The position numbers and the translations under genes are program-made. Below, in pieces: positions 8,761 to 18,226 of a stretch of DNA of 64,000 bases (positions within the stretch are counted from its first letter, which is position 1; each line of letters starts with the position of its first letter). Source of the DNA: Paenibacillus piri (GTDB taxonomy: Bacteria; Bacillota; Bacilli; Paenibacillales; NBRC-103111). Where the stretch lies: assembly GCF_004354045.1 (NCBI RefSeq), contig NZ_SMRT01000001.1, positions 62,001 to 126,000 of the forward strand. The letters run 5' to 3'. Below the pieces are notes generated by a model, which saw only the letters and a program-made list of their open reading frames with translations, was not told the origin of the DNA and searched no databases.

Positions 8761-9651
8761 ATGTCAGGAGCACCTCTAAGCAGAGGCGACCGCCTGTTCG
8801 ATTTTTTCAATATGTTAATACTGAGCGTAATTATGTTAATCATTTTGTACCCGCTGTACTTCGTCGTAATAGCATCCGTCAGCAATTCCATGTTGGTGCT
8901 GCAGGGAAAAGTATGGTTTTGGCCGGAAGGCTGGAGCATCGACGCTTATATTCGGGTCTTTCAAAATCAAGACATCATGATCGGGTACCGCAATGTCATC
9001 CTTTATACGATTATCGGCACTTTTGTCAATTTAGCTTTAACTGTAGCAGGCGCTTACCCGCTATCGAGAAAAGATTTGGCCGGGCGCAACGCCATCATGC
9101 TGTTCATTACGTTTACGATGTTTTTCAGCGGCGGCATTATCCCTACTTATATGATTGTAAGAAATATCGGCTTGGTCAATTCGTTCTGGGCGCTTATACT
9201 GCCGGGAGCGGTTTCCGTATGGAACTTGATCATTATGCGCACTTTTTTTCAAAATACGATTCCGAACGATTTGCAGGAATCCGCGTTTATCGACGGGTGT
9301 TCCAACTTCAGGCTGCTTGGAAGCATTGTGCTCCCGCTATCGATGCCGGTGATCGCAGTTGTCACTTTATATTATGCCGTCGGACATTGGAACTCTTATT
9401 TTCAAGCGCTCATCTATTTGTCGGATCGGAGCAAATATCCGCTGCAGATGTTTTTGAGAGAGCTGCTGATTCAAAACCAGATGCAGAACATGATGGAGAC
9501 GGATTCGGAAACGATGGCCCAGCAAGCGATGATTGCAGAAGGTTTAAAATATGCGGTCATTGTCGTTTCAAGCTTGCCTGTTTTATGCTTGTACCCGTTT
9601 TTGCAGCGTTATTTTGCCAAAGGTGTGATGATCGGGGCTGTGAAAGGGTAG
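8761..9651 (+). CDS. carbohydrate ABC transporter permease, YtcP/AraQ type
   Basis: The second permease subunit of the importer, about 296 residues with six membrane segments and the EAA-loop variant ESAFIDGCSNFRLL. The C-terminus FLQRYFAKGVMIGAVKG is diagnostic of YtcP-type permeases. The frame is open back to GTG 8650 across the hairpin repeats, but ATG 8761 with GGAGGAGGG about seven bases upstream is clearly the start, and MSGAPLSRGDRLFDFFN is the usual N-terminus. It pairs with the LplB-like permease. Confidence 0.9.
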   Translation: MSGAPLSRGDRLFDFFNMLILSVIMLIILYPLYFVVIASVSNSMLVLQGKVWFWPEGWSIDAYIRVFQNQDIMIGYRNVILYTIIGTFVNLALTVAGAYPLSRKDLAGRNAIMLFITFTMFFSGGIIPTYMIVRNIGLVNSFWALILPGAVSVWNLIIMRTFFQNTIPNDLQESAFIDGCSNFRLLGSIVLPLSMPVIAVVTLYYAVGHWNSYFQALIYLSDRSKYPLQMFLRELLIQNQMQNMMETDSETMAQQAMIAEGLKYAVIVVSSLPVLCLYPFLQRYFAKGVMIGAVKG

Positions 9652-9685
9652 TATGTACTTCTTAAACGAAGGGGAGAAAAATATA

Positions 9686-11311
9686 ATGAAAATGCGAACG
9701 AAACCGGTGATGCTCGGTACGGCATCTTTACTTTTGCTTGCGACGGCGGCTTGTTCTTCGGACGGGGGAACAGGCAATACGGCCGCCAATCAGGACAAAC
9801 CGTCCGAATCGGCCAAAGAGGTTAATGCAAGCGGTTTTCCGGTTGTGAATAACCCGATTACGCTGACCGCTATGGGCGCCAAGTTTTCCACGCATGGCGA
9901 ATGGAAAGACATGAAGGTGCTGAACGAGTATGCCAAAAAAACAAATATTACGATCAACTGGCAGACTGTGCCGGATAACGCGTTCGAAGAGAAGCGCAAC
10001 ATCGCGCTGGCCGGAGGAGATTTGCCCGATATGTTTTACAGGGCCAAGCTCACTCCTTATGACGAGGTCAATTACGGATCGCAGGGCGTTCTGCTGCCGC
10101 TAAACAAGCTTATCGATCAATATGCTCCCAACCTGAAAGCTTTGTTCGAAAAATATCCCGAGGTCAAAAAAAGTATAACGGCTCCCGACGGCAATATTTA
10201 TACGCTGCCGCAGGTAGCGGATTATTTGGCTCCGCGGATCGGCAATAAGCCATTTATCAATAAAAGATGGCTCGATCAATTAAAGCTGTCCGTTCCAACG
10301 ACGACCGAGGAATATTACCAAGTATTAAAAGCTTTCAAAGAAAAGGATCCTAACGGCAACGGCATGGCTGACGAGATTCCATGGTCCGGTGATAAATCGT
10401 TCCCGCTATGGGCCGGCTTGCGCGGTGCGTGGGGTCTCGGAACGGCGGGAGAAAAAAATGCCAATATCGATATCGGACCGGACGGCAAAATCCGTTTCTA
10501 TACGATGGATCCGCAATATAAAGGGCTGCTTGAATACATGAACAAGCTGTACAAGGAAGGCTTGATCGACAAGGAAGTGTTTACGCAGGAGCTTCCGCAA
10601 TTTTTGGCTAAAGGTACGGAGGGAACGGTCGGCAGCATTAACTATTCCAATCCGAACGTAGTAGGGCCCAAATATCAGGATGATTACGTGTCATTGCCCG
10701 CTCTTAAAGGACCTAACGGCGATCACATGTATTCTCCGGTGAACCCGACGACACAGACGCAAGGTACATTTGCCATAACTAAAAACAATAAGCATCCGGA
10801 AGCGACGATCCGTTGGGTCGATTACTTCTACGGGGAGGAAGGCTCGAAATTTTTCCGCATGGGCATTGAAGGCGAGACGTATGAAACGCTGCCCGACGGG
10901 AATGTGAAGTATAAGGAGCTGATTTCCAAAAATCCGAAAGGCTTGTCATTGGATCAAGCGATAGGGCAATATTCTCCGTGGCCGGGAGGAGGACTTCCGC
11001 AGCTGATCACCGAAAAGTTCGACAAGACCGGCAACAGTCTGCCGTCGGCGCTTGCGTCCGCAAAGCTGCTTCAACCCGATATTCCGAAGGACATTTTCCC
11101 CAGCTTCTTATTTACGAAGGAGGAGCAGGACCGGTTGAACGCGCTGTCGAGCGACATTACGACATACGTAACGGAATCCAGAGTGAAGTTTGTCACCGGC
11201 GCGGTCCCGCTATCGGCTTATGATAATTACGTAAGCACATTAAAAAAGATGGGGTCCGACGAATTTATTGGTATTTATCAGAAGGCGTACGACCGGTATA
11301 AGAAAAATTAA
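9686..11311 (+). CDS. extracellular solute-binding lipoprotein of a sugar ABC importer
   Basis: The substrate-binding lipoprotein of the importer, about 541 residues. The signal peptide MKMRTKPVMLGTASLLLLA is followed by a lipobox ending in the cysteine of TAAC near residue 23, then a Ser/Gly/Asn-rich linker. The body is a family 1-like periplasmic-binding fold of the long Paenibacillus LipO type (GDLPDMFYRAKLTP, WLDQLKLSVPTTTEEYYQVL, DPNGNGMADEIPW). The DPNGNGMADE loop resembles a calcium-binding site. Start ATG 9686 has AAGGGGAG upstream; the frame reaches back to 9653 without a ribosome site. Together with the neighbouring sulfatases it suggests a sulfated oligosaccharide ligand, which is inference. 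Confidence 0.9.
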   Translation: MKMRTKPVMLGTASLLLLATAACSSDGGTGNTAANQDKPSESAKEVNASGFPVVNNPITLTAMGAKFSTHGEWKDMKVLNEYAKKTNITINWQTVPDNAFEEKRNIALAGGDLPDMFYRAKLTPYDEVNYGSQGVLLPLNKLIDQYAPNLKALFEKYPEVKKSITAPDGNIYTLPQVADYLAPRIGNKPFINKRWLDQLKLSVPTTTEEYYQVLKAFKEKDPNGNGMADEIPWSGDKSFPLWAGLRGAWGLGTAGEKNANIDIGPDGKIRFYTMDPQYKGLLEYMNKLYKEGLIDKEVFTQELPQFLAKGTEGTVGSINYSNPNVVGPKYQDDYVSLPALKGPNGDHMYSPVNPTTQTQGTFAITKNNKHPEATIRWVDYFYGEEGSKFFRMGIEGETYETLPDGNVKYKELISKNPKGLSLDQAIGQYSPWPGGGLPQLITEKFDKTGNSLPSALASAKLLQPDIPKDIFPSFLFTKEEQDRLNALSSDITTYVTESRVKFVTGAVPLSAYDNYVSTLKKMGSDEFIGIYQKAYDRYKKN

Positions 11312-11447
11312 TTCAGGAGCTTGTCCGGCGGATTGATTCGGGTGAAACTTCAAAGCCATCCCCTGACCTGCAAGGAGCGGTTTGCATGAATTATGATTTA
11401 CCGGCTTTTGCCGGACATATTACTGAAGCTAAAAGGAGAGGCATGAG

Positions 11448-12752
11448 ATGAATATTGTCTATTTCCATACACATGATACAGGGCGGTATATTCAGCCTTA
11501 CGGCTATCCCGTATCGACGCCGAGTTTGCAGCAGCTGGCGGAGGACAGCATTTTATTCCGTCAGGCCTTCTGCGCCGGACCAACCTGCTCGCCGAGCCGT
11601 ACCGGATTGTTGAGCGGTATGGCGCCCCATTCCGCCGGTATGACCGGCCTTGCCCACCGCGGCTTCCGCATGAACGACTATACGCAGCATCTTGCCTCGT
11701 TTCTTACACGCTGCGGTTACGAAACGGCCTTGTGCGGGGTGCAGCACGAAGCGGCCGCGGAGCAAGTCGATCTGCTCGGCTATACGCGCAATCTTAGCGC
11801 GCTGAACACGGAGAAAGCACCGGAGGCCAGAGACTTGAAGGCGGCGCAGCTGGCTGCGGATTTTATCCGCGAGCGTCACGACAAGCCGTTTTTTGCCTCC
11901 GTCGGCTTGTTTAATACACACCGGGCGGCCGGCAGCTTTCCGGATACAAGCCATCCGGTTGATGCGCGGTATGTCATGCCGCCCCATCCGATGTACGATT
12001 CGCCGCAAAACCGCGACGATATGGCCGGGTTCATCGCTTCCGCCGGCGTTGTTGACCGCTGTGCCGGAATCGTTCGCCAGGCGCTGGAGGAGTCCGGCCT
12101 GTGGGACAATACGATCTTTATTTTCACAACGGACCACGGAATTGCTTTCCCTCATATGAAATGCAACCTGTATGATACCGGTATCGGGGTATCGCTTATT
12201 ATGCATATTCCGGGAATGCGGCGGGGACAGGTTATCGATTCGCTCGTGTCGCAGATTGATTTGTTTCCGTCACTGTGCGATTTGCTCGGCCTGGCGAAGC
12301 CGGAATGGCTGCAAGGCGAATCGATTCTGCCTCTGCTTGAAGGCAGTGCCGACGAAATCCGCAGTGAGCTGTTCGCCGAGGTAACCTATCACGCAGCTTA
12401 TGAGCCGATGCGCTGCATCCGTACGAAACGGTATAAGCTAATCAGCTTTTACGACGATCACGATGAGCTTGTCATGCCGAATATCGATGACGGCTTTAGC
12501 AAGCGGTTCCTGGTCGAATACGGGATCCGCGAGCGCCGTCGCAAGAAGAAGCTTCTGTTCGACCTGTACCTCGACCCGGTTGAACGCGACAATTTGATCG
12601 ACGACCCCGCTTACCAGGCGATTGCCGGTGAATTGTCGGAAAGACTGCAGCGTTGGATGGAACGTACGGATGATCCTTTGCTTCGGGGAGGGCAAGTGCC
12701 CATTCCCGAGGGAGCCTGGGTGAACAACCGTACCGACTTGAATCCCACTTAA
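11448..12752 (+). CDS. cytoplasmic sulfatase (alkaline phosphatase superfamily)
   Basis: A 434-residue type I sulfatase that removes sulfate esters from a sugar. The formylglycine site is C47 in CSPSRTGLLSGM (C-x-P-x-R), so activity needs a formylglycine-generating or anaerobic maturation enzyme, not seen here. Other active-site elements are the N-terminal YFHTHDTGRY metal region, CGVQHE, and TTDHGIAFPHMKCN carrying the late metal ligands. There is no signal peptide, so it should act inside the cell on imported sugar. AAAGGAGAG precedes ATG 11448. It follows the binding-protein gene by 136 bases and precedes a second sulfatase. Substrate is unknown. Confidence 0.88.
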   Translation: MNIVYFHTHDTGRYIQPYGYPVSTPSLQQLAEDSILFRQAFCAGPTCSPSRTGLLSGMAPHSAGMTGLAHRGFRMNDYTQHLASFLTRCGYETALCGVQHEAAAEQVDLLGYTRNLSALNTEKAPEARDLKAAQLAADFIRERHDKPFFASVGLFNTHRAAGSFPDTSHPVDARYVMPPHPMYDSPQNRDDMAGFIASAGVVDRCAGIVRQALEESGLWDNTIFIFTTDHGIAFPHMKCNLYDTGIGVSLIMHIPGMRRGQVIDSLVSQIDLFPSLCDLLGLAKPEWLQGESILPLLEGSADEIRSELFAEVTYHAAYEPMRCIRTKRYKLISFYDDHDELVMPNIDDGFSKRFLVEYGIRERRRKKKLLFDLYLDPVERDNLIDDPAYQAIAGELSERLQRWMERTDDPLLRGGQVPIPEGAWVNNRTDLNPT

Positions 12753-12759
12753 CCGCCCG

Positions 12760-12815
12760 AGACTGTCGATTAAAAGGGGATAAGGGCTTGGAGGATGGCT
12801 TCAGATCGACAGTCT
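12760..12815 (+). repeat. inverted repeat between the two sulfatase genes
   Basis: Eleven-base perfect arms AGACTGTCGAT (12760-12770) and ATCGACAGTCT (12805-12815) enclose a 34-base loop. There is no T-run. It may stabilise the upstream message or modulate expression of the disrupted second sulfatase gene. Confidence 0.5.
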
Positions 12816-12837
12816 TGGGAAGAAAGGAAGCGATATC

Positions 12838-14283
12838 ATGGCAAACCGCATTCCTAACATTTTGTTCGCCATAGCGGATGATGCGTCCCATATGAGTGCG
12901 TACGGTCACAAGTTCGTGAACACGCCCCATTTTGACCGAATAGCGGCGGAAGGGATTTTATTCAACAACGCATTTACGACCAATCCCAAATGCGCGCCTT
13001 CCCGGGCAAGCATATTAACCGGGATGCATACGTGGCAGTTGGAGGAAGCGTGCAATCATTTTGGTGTTTTTCCATGCAAATTCAAGGTGTTCCCCGAACT
13101 CCTTGAAGAAGCCGGTTATGCGGTAGGCTATACCGGCAAAGGTTGGGGGCCAGGGGATTGGAAGCGCGGCGGCTTCGTTCGGAATCCGGCAGGACCCGAG
13201 TTCAACGGCTGCTTTCTGGAGCCTCCGGAACAGACCCTGATCAGCGATAAAGACTATGCGGCTAATTTTAAAGCTTTTCTGGAGAGCAGACAGGCGGGAC
13301 AGCCGTTCTGCTTCTGGTATGGGGGTCATGAGCCGCACCGGCACTATAAGCCGGGGGAAGGCTTGCGGGCCGGCAAGAAATTGGCGGATGTGGACGTTCC
13401 CGCTTACTTGCCGGATGATGATATTGTAAAAAGCGATCTGTTGGACTATGCTTTTGAAACCGAATGGTTTGACCGTCACCTTGGGCTTATACTGTAGCAA
13501 CTTGAGGACATAGGGGAACTGGATTATACGCTGATCATCGTTACATCGGATAACGGCATGCCGTTCCCGAGAGTGAAAGGGCAAATGTATGAGCAGGATT
13601 TCCGGCTCCCGCTCGCCATTCGCTGGGGGAAGGAGGCAGCTGCGGGCCGCAAGGTAGACGATCTCGTCAGCTTTATCGATTTTGCCCCTACAATTTTGGA
13701 CGCTGCGGGGCTGCAAACAGATGAGCAGATGGAAGGCAAAAGCTTGGTCGGTCTGTTGAAATCGGCATGCTCGGGCCGGGTTGAGCCTGAACGGAACCGG
13801 GTGTTTATGGGCAAGGAGCGGCATGACGTCGGAACTGAAGGAGATGTCGGCTATCCGGTACGGTGTATTCGTACGGAGCGGTATTTATATGTCCGCAACT
13901 TCAAACCGGAGCTGTGGCCTGCAGGCAATCCGGAAACCGGTTTTACCAATGTTGACGGCTCGCCGACGAAAGATTTAATCATTCGTCAGCACGATGAAGC
14001 GCTTGATGATTATTATTACCGGTTATCGTTCGGCAAACGCCCCGCCGAGGAGCTGTACGATATTGAGAACGATCCGGAATGTATGTATAACTTAGCTGAT
14101 GCTGCCGGTTATGGGTCGTTAAAGGAGAGCTTGTGGACGGAGCTGAAGGCCAAGCTTGAACAAACCGGTGACCCGCGGATGTTAGGGCAAGGCGATATTT
14201 TTGACCGGTACGAGTATGTTGGGCAGGCCAGGCATTCCTGGAAGGCTTACGTGGAAGGATATTTTGAAAAGCAAAATTATTAA
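12838..14283 (+). pseudogene. second sulfatase gene interrupted by an in-frame amber codon
   Basis: A second sulfatase reading frame of 481 codons, broken only by TAG at 13495-13497 (codon 220). The N-terminal part carries ILFAIADDASHMSAYGH and the formylglycine motif CAPSRASILTGM with C52; the part after the stop carries the metal-binding stretch IIVTSDNGMPF. Both halves are in the same frame with no insertion, and the codons around the stop read L-L-stop-Q-L, so a single C-to-T change of CAG (Gln) to TAG explains it. ATG 12838 has AAAGGAAG upstream. Without readthrough the product lacks a metal ligand and would be inactive. Alternatives are a sequencing error or suppression; no start with a good ribosome site is seen for the second half. 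It has no signal peptide. Confidence 0.85.
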
Positions 14284-14469
14284 CAGCACTATTTGCCCCG
14301 TACCCTTGGAAGTCCGTGAATAAATAGCGGAGAGGGCGGAATCGTTCCGGAGAAGCAGGCTCACGTATTGGACCAGGGAGTATGCCGATTTTTCTGCATG
14401 ATTGGGACGCATCGATACAACGGGGCATACCGGCCGGCGGCAAATCGGGAACAGGGAGGCGGACCAACG

Positions 14470-14985
14470 ATGAAACCTGTACAAGTAAAATCGGAATGGC
14501 TGGGCAAGCGCCGGTTCAAGGCCGAAGGCCCGAGCGGCTGCCCTGTCATGATTGATGCCGGCATGCCGGAGGGAGGAGAGGGCTCCGGCAACAGCCCGCT
14601 TGAGCTGGTGCTGACAGGTCTTGTCGGCTGCATCGGGATTGGAGTCACGAAGCTGCTGGACAAAATGCGCCAATCCTTGGAAGCGTTGGAGATTACCGCG
14701 GTCGGCCGCCGCGCCGAGGAAATTCCTCACGAAATAACGGAAGTCCATCTAACCTTCCGTGTCGAAGGCGAGGTCGCTCCATCCCGCATCTGGCAGGCGG
14801 TTAAGCTGGAATGCGATCAATATTGTCCGGTCGCCGCATCGCTTAAAGCATCGATCGTTCCTCATATCATCCTGAACGGCGAACCGCTGCCGCCGCCCGG
14901 TCAGACGGGACGCAGGGATAGGCCCGAGACTACAGCCTCATGCCGACACAGCACGCACAGCCGAAACCCGTATGGCGAAGCTTGA
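14470..14985 (+). CDS. OsmC family peroxide-reductase-like protein
   Basis: A 171-residue OsmC/Ohr-superfamily protein, a group of thiol-dependent organic hydroperoxide reductases and YhfA-like proteins. The two conserved cysteines appear as C54 in LVGCIGIG and C119 in DQYCPVAASL. The N-terminal MIDAGMPEGGEGSGNSPLEL matches the usual lead-in to the central helix. The C-terminal 20 residues are a nonconserved tail. ATG 14470 is preceded by GGGAGGC. The gene stands alone between the sulfatase cluster and the Nudix fusion. More likely the YhfA-like branch than Ohr, but this is not certain. Confidence 0.85.
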   Translation: MKPVQVKSEWLGKRRFKAEGPSGCPVMIDAGMPEGGEGSGNSPLELVLTGLVGCIGIGVTKLLDKMRQSLEALEITAVGRRAEEIPHEITEVHLTFRVEGEVAPSRIWQAVKLECDQYCPVAASLKASIVPHIILNGEPLPPPGQTGRRDRPETTASCRHSTHSRNPYGEA

Positions 14986-15195
14986 ATAAGGCTGCCTTCC
15001 ATGAGGGTTTCCAACGTTTATGGCACATACCGGTGGCTGCCGATTCAAAGGAATAAAGACCGTTTCCCCCAATGAATCAACAGCCTCCCTCCACCGCCCT
15101 TCACGAAGCTTTACTGGCCGCATCGTCCCCTTGCTTCTGACATATTTTTCAATATGATGGTATAATCAGCCTAATGAAATATACTGGATGGGAGT

Positions 15196-16176
15196 GTGGA
15201 AACGGTGACGGTATGGCGAGGCGCCGCGGCCATGTGCGTGAACCGCAGCAAGCAGCTGCTGATGATATTGCAAGGAAGGCCGGAGGAGGAGAAGCGGTGG
15301 TCGGTTCCGTCCGGCGAAGCGAATCCCGATGAGACGTACGAAGCCTGCTGTGCCCGCGAAGTGTGGGAGGAGACGGGTTATGAGGCGAAGATCGGCGCCT
15401 ATTTGCATGAAAAAAGCGGCATCAGCCGGGGAACGCTTTACAAGGTTAAATATTACGAGGCTGAATTGACGGGAGGCCATCCGGCGCTGCACGATCCGGA
15501 CGGGCTCATTTACGAAATCGGCTGGAAGACGGCCGGGGAGATCGGGGAGCTGAAGCTCAGCTATCCGGAGGATCGCTCCTTCCTGATGGAATATGCGTCC
15601 ACAGGCGCAAGCTCCGTGTTGTACCGCAGCAATCCGTTGGCCGTGCGCAGACTGGGCAGGACCAACGCTGCTCTGCTGCACCGGTGGCTGAACGACCCGG
15701 AGCTGCTGCGCTATTACGCAGGTCGGGACCGGGCCCATACGCCGGAAATGGTGCAGGAGCATTTTTATCCGGAGGAGGACCGCTTGAACCGCTGTATTGT
15801 GGAGTATGACGGACTGCCGATCGGCTATATTCAATTTTATTTGCTGGATGAAGAAGGCAGAGACTATTATGGCCTTGAGGAATACGGCGGGCAGCGAATT
15901 TTTGGCTGCGATCAGTTTATCGGCGAACCGGCCTACTGGAACCGGGGAGTCGGTAAGCAGCTGATGAGCTCCATGCTGCGCTATTTGGAGGAAGAGCATG
16001 GCGCGGAGCGGGTTGTGATGGACCCGCAGGCGTGGAACGAACGGGCCATCGCCTGCTATGAACGCAGCGGCTTCCGCAAGGTTAGGCTGCTGCCCGCGCA
16101 GGAATGGCACGAGGGGGAGAAGCGCGACTGCTGGCTGATGGAATGGCGGGCCGGAGGAGCAAATCCGACCGGATGA
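15196..16176 (+). CDS. fusion of Nudix hydrolase and AAC(6')-like GNAT acetyltransferase
   Basis: A 326-residue two-domain protein. Residues about 1-140 form a Nudix hydrolase with a complete Nudix box, G40-x5-E-x7-REVWEETGY, expected to hydrolyse a nucleoside diphosphate linked to another moiety. Residues about 145-320 form a GNAT acetyltransferase close in pattern to aminoglycoside 6'-N-acetyltransferases: DQFIGEPAYWNRGVGKQL holds the acetyl-CoA loop, followed by VVMDPQAWNERAIACYERSG. The link is continuous and in frame. Translation starts at GTG 15196 or, better placed after GGAG at 15191, at GTG 15205. The combined role is unknown; resistance to an aminoglycoside is possible but unproven. 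Confidence 0.82.
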   Translation: METVTVWRGAAAMCVNRSKQLLMILQGRPEEEKRWSVPSGEANPDETYEACCAREVWEETGYEAKIGAYLHEKSGISRGTLYKVKYYEAELTGGHPALHDPDGLIYEIGWKTAGEIGELKLSYPEDRSFLMEYASTGASSVLYRSNPLAVRRLGRTNAALLHRWLNDPELLRYYAGRDRAHTPEMVQEHFYPEEDRLNRCIVEYDGLPIGYIQFYLLDEEGRDYYGLEEYGGQRIFGCDQFIGEPAYWNRGVGKQLMSSMLRYLEEEHGAERVVMDPQAWNERAIACYERSGFRKVRLLPAQEWHEGEKRDCWLMEWRAGGANPTG

Positions 16177-16272
16177 AAACGGCATGTCTAATTGCATGCG
16201 GATGCAGATATACTATTGTTGAGCATTTTGCTTTACAATAGAATAGAAAAACCATTTTATGGAGGGACCGTC

Positions 16273-17505
16273 ATGCCGGATTTCAAACAGTCGTTAAGCA
16301 GCTATGCCGAGCTGATCGTGAAGATCGGCGTTAATATTCAGAAAGGACAGACGCTGGTCGTCAACGGTACGATCGATGCGGCCGAGTTGGTCCGCATGAT
16401 CGCGAAAAAAGCTTATGAAGCCGGCGCCTACCTGGTCAAGGTCAACTGGACCGACGATACGGTTTCCCGGTTGCGCTATGACTTGGCGGCGGACGAATCG
16501 TTTCTGGAAGAGCCTAAATGGTATGCGGGCGAAATGCTGGAGCTGGTCGAGAAAGGCGCCGCGGTCGTCAGTGTCGTATCGTCGGACCCCGATTTGCTGA
16601 AGGGCGTCGCCCAGCAGCGAATCGTCAACTACCAGAAGACATACGGCAAAGCGATGGCCAAATACCGCCAATACTTGCAGTCGGATAAATTCAGCTGGTG
16701 CGTCGTTGCGGCTCCGTCGAAGAGCTGGGCGGCAAAAGTATTCCCCGGACTTCCGGAGGAGGAGCAGGTCGCCAAGCTGTGGGAATCGATCTTCAAGACG
16801 GTTCGCGTCGATCAGCCGGACCCGGTTCAGGCTTGGCAAGAGCATATTAACACGTTGAACAGCAAGTCCGATTATTTGAATGCGAAAAAATATAAGAAGC
16901 TGCATTACATAGCCCCCGGCACCGATTTGACTATCGAGCTTCCCGAAGGCCATATTTGGGTAGCTGCAGACAGTATCAGCGAGCAGGGTCATGCGTTCGT
17001 TGCGAACATGCCGACCGAGGAAGTGTTTACCGCGCCTCTGGCCAGCGGCGTCAACGGCAAAGTATCCAGCACCAAGCCTCTTAGCTACGGAGGGCATCTG
17101 ATCGACGGGTTTACGATTACGTTTGAGAACGGGCGCATTGTCGGCGTTAGCGCGGCGCAAGGCGAGGAAACGCTGAAGGGGCTTGTGGAGATGGACGAAG
17201 GCTCGCACTATTTGGGCGAGGTGGCGCTTGTTCCACACCGTTCTCCGATCTCGCAGTCCAATATCCTATACTACAACACGCTGTTCGACGAGAATGCTTC
17301 CAATCATCTGGCTATCGGCAGCGCTTATGCGTTTTGCCTTGAGGGCGGTAAGAAGCTGACACAGGAGCAGCTGAAGGAAAAAGGCTTGAATACGAGCATC
17401 ACCCATGTAGACTTTATGATCGGTTCTGCGGAAATGGACATTTTCGGAGTAACTGCCGATGGAAAGGAAGAGCCTGTGTTCAAGCAGGGCAATTGGGCAT
17501 TTTGA
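16273..17505 (+). CDS. M29 family aminopeptidase (AmpS-like)
   Basis: A cytoplasmic metallo-aminopeptidase of the M29 family, 410 residues, which removes N-terminal residues from peptides. The N-terminus FKQSLSSYAELIVKIGVNIQ and the conserved core NMPTEEVFTAP with its metal-ligand glutamates are typical, as are DEGSHYLGEVALV, NHLAIGSAYA and THVDFMIGS near the C-terminus. ATG 16273 lies six bases after GGAGGGA; the longer frame from 16192 has no ribosome site. Full length and intact. Confidence 0.92.
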   Translation: MPDFKQSLSSYAELIVKIGVNIQKGQTLVVNGTIDAAELVRMIAKKAYEAGAYLVKVNWTDDTVSRLRYDLAADESFLEEPKWYAGEMLELVEKGAAVVSVVSSDPDLLKGVAQQRIVNYQKTYGKAMAKYRQYLQSDKFSWCVVAAPSKSWAAKVFPGLPEEEQVAKLWESIFKTVRVDQPDPVQAWQEHINTLNSKSDYLNAKKYKKLHYIAPGTDLTIELPEGHIWVAADSISEQGHAFVANMPTEEVFTAPLASGVNGKVSSTKPLSYGGHLIDGFTITFENGRIVGVSAAQGEETLKGLVEMDEGSHYLGEVALVPHRSPISQSNILYYNTLFDENASNHLAIGSAYAFCLEGGKKLTQEQLKEKGLNTSITHVDFMIGSAEMDIFGVTADGKEEPVFKQGNWAF

Positions 17506-17680
17506 TTTGCGGGCCGTGCCGGTGGGAGCGGGGATGATTTAAATTTCCTTTTTGATGGTAATGATATAGTAAAGGAGACGGCATCAGGGAGGCAATCGCG
17601 AACGTTTTCCCTGATATTGTCCCGGGCAGATGGAGCATCCGGTTTACCGGTGGTGTTATTTTGAGAGGAGGAAACTCTTT

Positions 17681-18028
17681 ATGAAAACGCTGTGGATGTT
17701 TATTTGCATCCTGCTTATCGCTCTGATTACCGCTATGTTTGCCGCCATCAATACGTCCCCTGTACTGGTGCATTTTGTCGTAGTCGATACGGAGCTGCCT
17801 CTCATTGTCATCATATTGGGCTCCACGCTGCTCGGCGGCCTGATTGTCGGACTGATCGGCATGATCAAGCAATTTAAGCTGAAGCGCATCAACAAGCAGC
17901 TCGAAAGGCAGATCAATGAGCTGAAAAAAGAGCGTGCGGCCTCGGCGCCCGTCTATTCCGCATCGGTTGCATCGCATATCGAAGCACCTTCGGACCATCC
18001 GGTTTCGAATCAGACGGCACCGCATTGA
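17681..18028 (+). CDS. LapA domain small membrane protein
   Basis: A 115-residue membrane protein of the LapA/DUF1049 type. Two hydrophobic helices (about 3-22 and 38-62) are separated by the short segment INTSPVLVHFVVVDTELP, followed by a basic coiled-coil stretch KRINKQLERQINELKKE and a low-complexity tail. LapA helps lipopolysaccharide assembly in E. coli; Gram-positive members have no known function. AGAGGAGGAAAC precedes ATG 17681. It stands alone upstream of the repeat-rich region. Confidence 0.82.
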   Translation: MKTLWMFICILLIALITAMFAAINTSPVLVHFVVVDTELPLIVIILGSTLLGGLIVGLIGMIKQFKLKRINKQLERQINELKKERAASAPVYSASVASHIEAPSDHPVSNQTAPH

Positions 18029-18092
18029 TGAATCGCCTAACGCTTTAAATCATTAGGATGATTAACAAATATAAGCCGGCGTAAGCCGCGGA

Positions 18093-18210
18093 GTGAACTC
18101 GTTCAGCATTGCTGAACATCGGGGAATCAGATGGGGACTCTACCCCACCTGATTCAAGGCCCACCTTAAAGGTGGGGGTCTTAACCCGATAAAGTTGTAA
18201 TCGGATAAAT
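18093..18210 (+). repeat. structured dispersed repeat, copy 1
   Basis: A roughly 118-nt element that begins GTGAACTCGTTCAGC and ends GTAATCGGATAAAT. It recurs at 18467 and 24273 with more than 90 percent apparent identity. It can fold into four hairpins in order: GTTCAGC/GCTGAAC, GAATCAGATGGGG/CCCCACCTGATTC, CCCACCTT/AAGGTGGG and CCGAT/ATCGG. Flanking sequences of the three copies are unrelated, which marks the ends. It looks like a mobile RNA-like element, such as an orphan omega-RNA (HEARO) or an IS200/IS605-derived palindromic element. Confidence 0.85.
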
Positions 18211-18226
18211 CCGAAAGTAGTGCCCA

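Noticed and set aside
13495..13557. Frameshift as the cause of the split sulfatase, or two separate genes
   Set aside because: Both halves share one frame with only a TAG between them, and the second half has no ribosome site or domain start.
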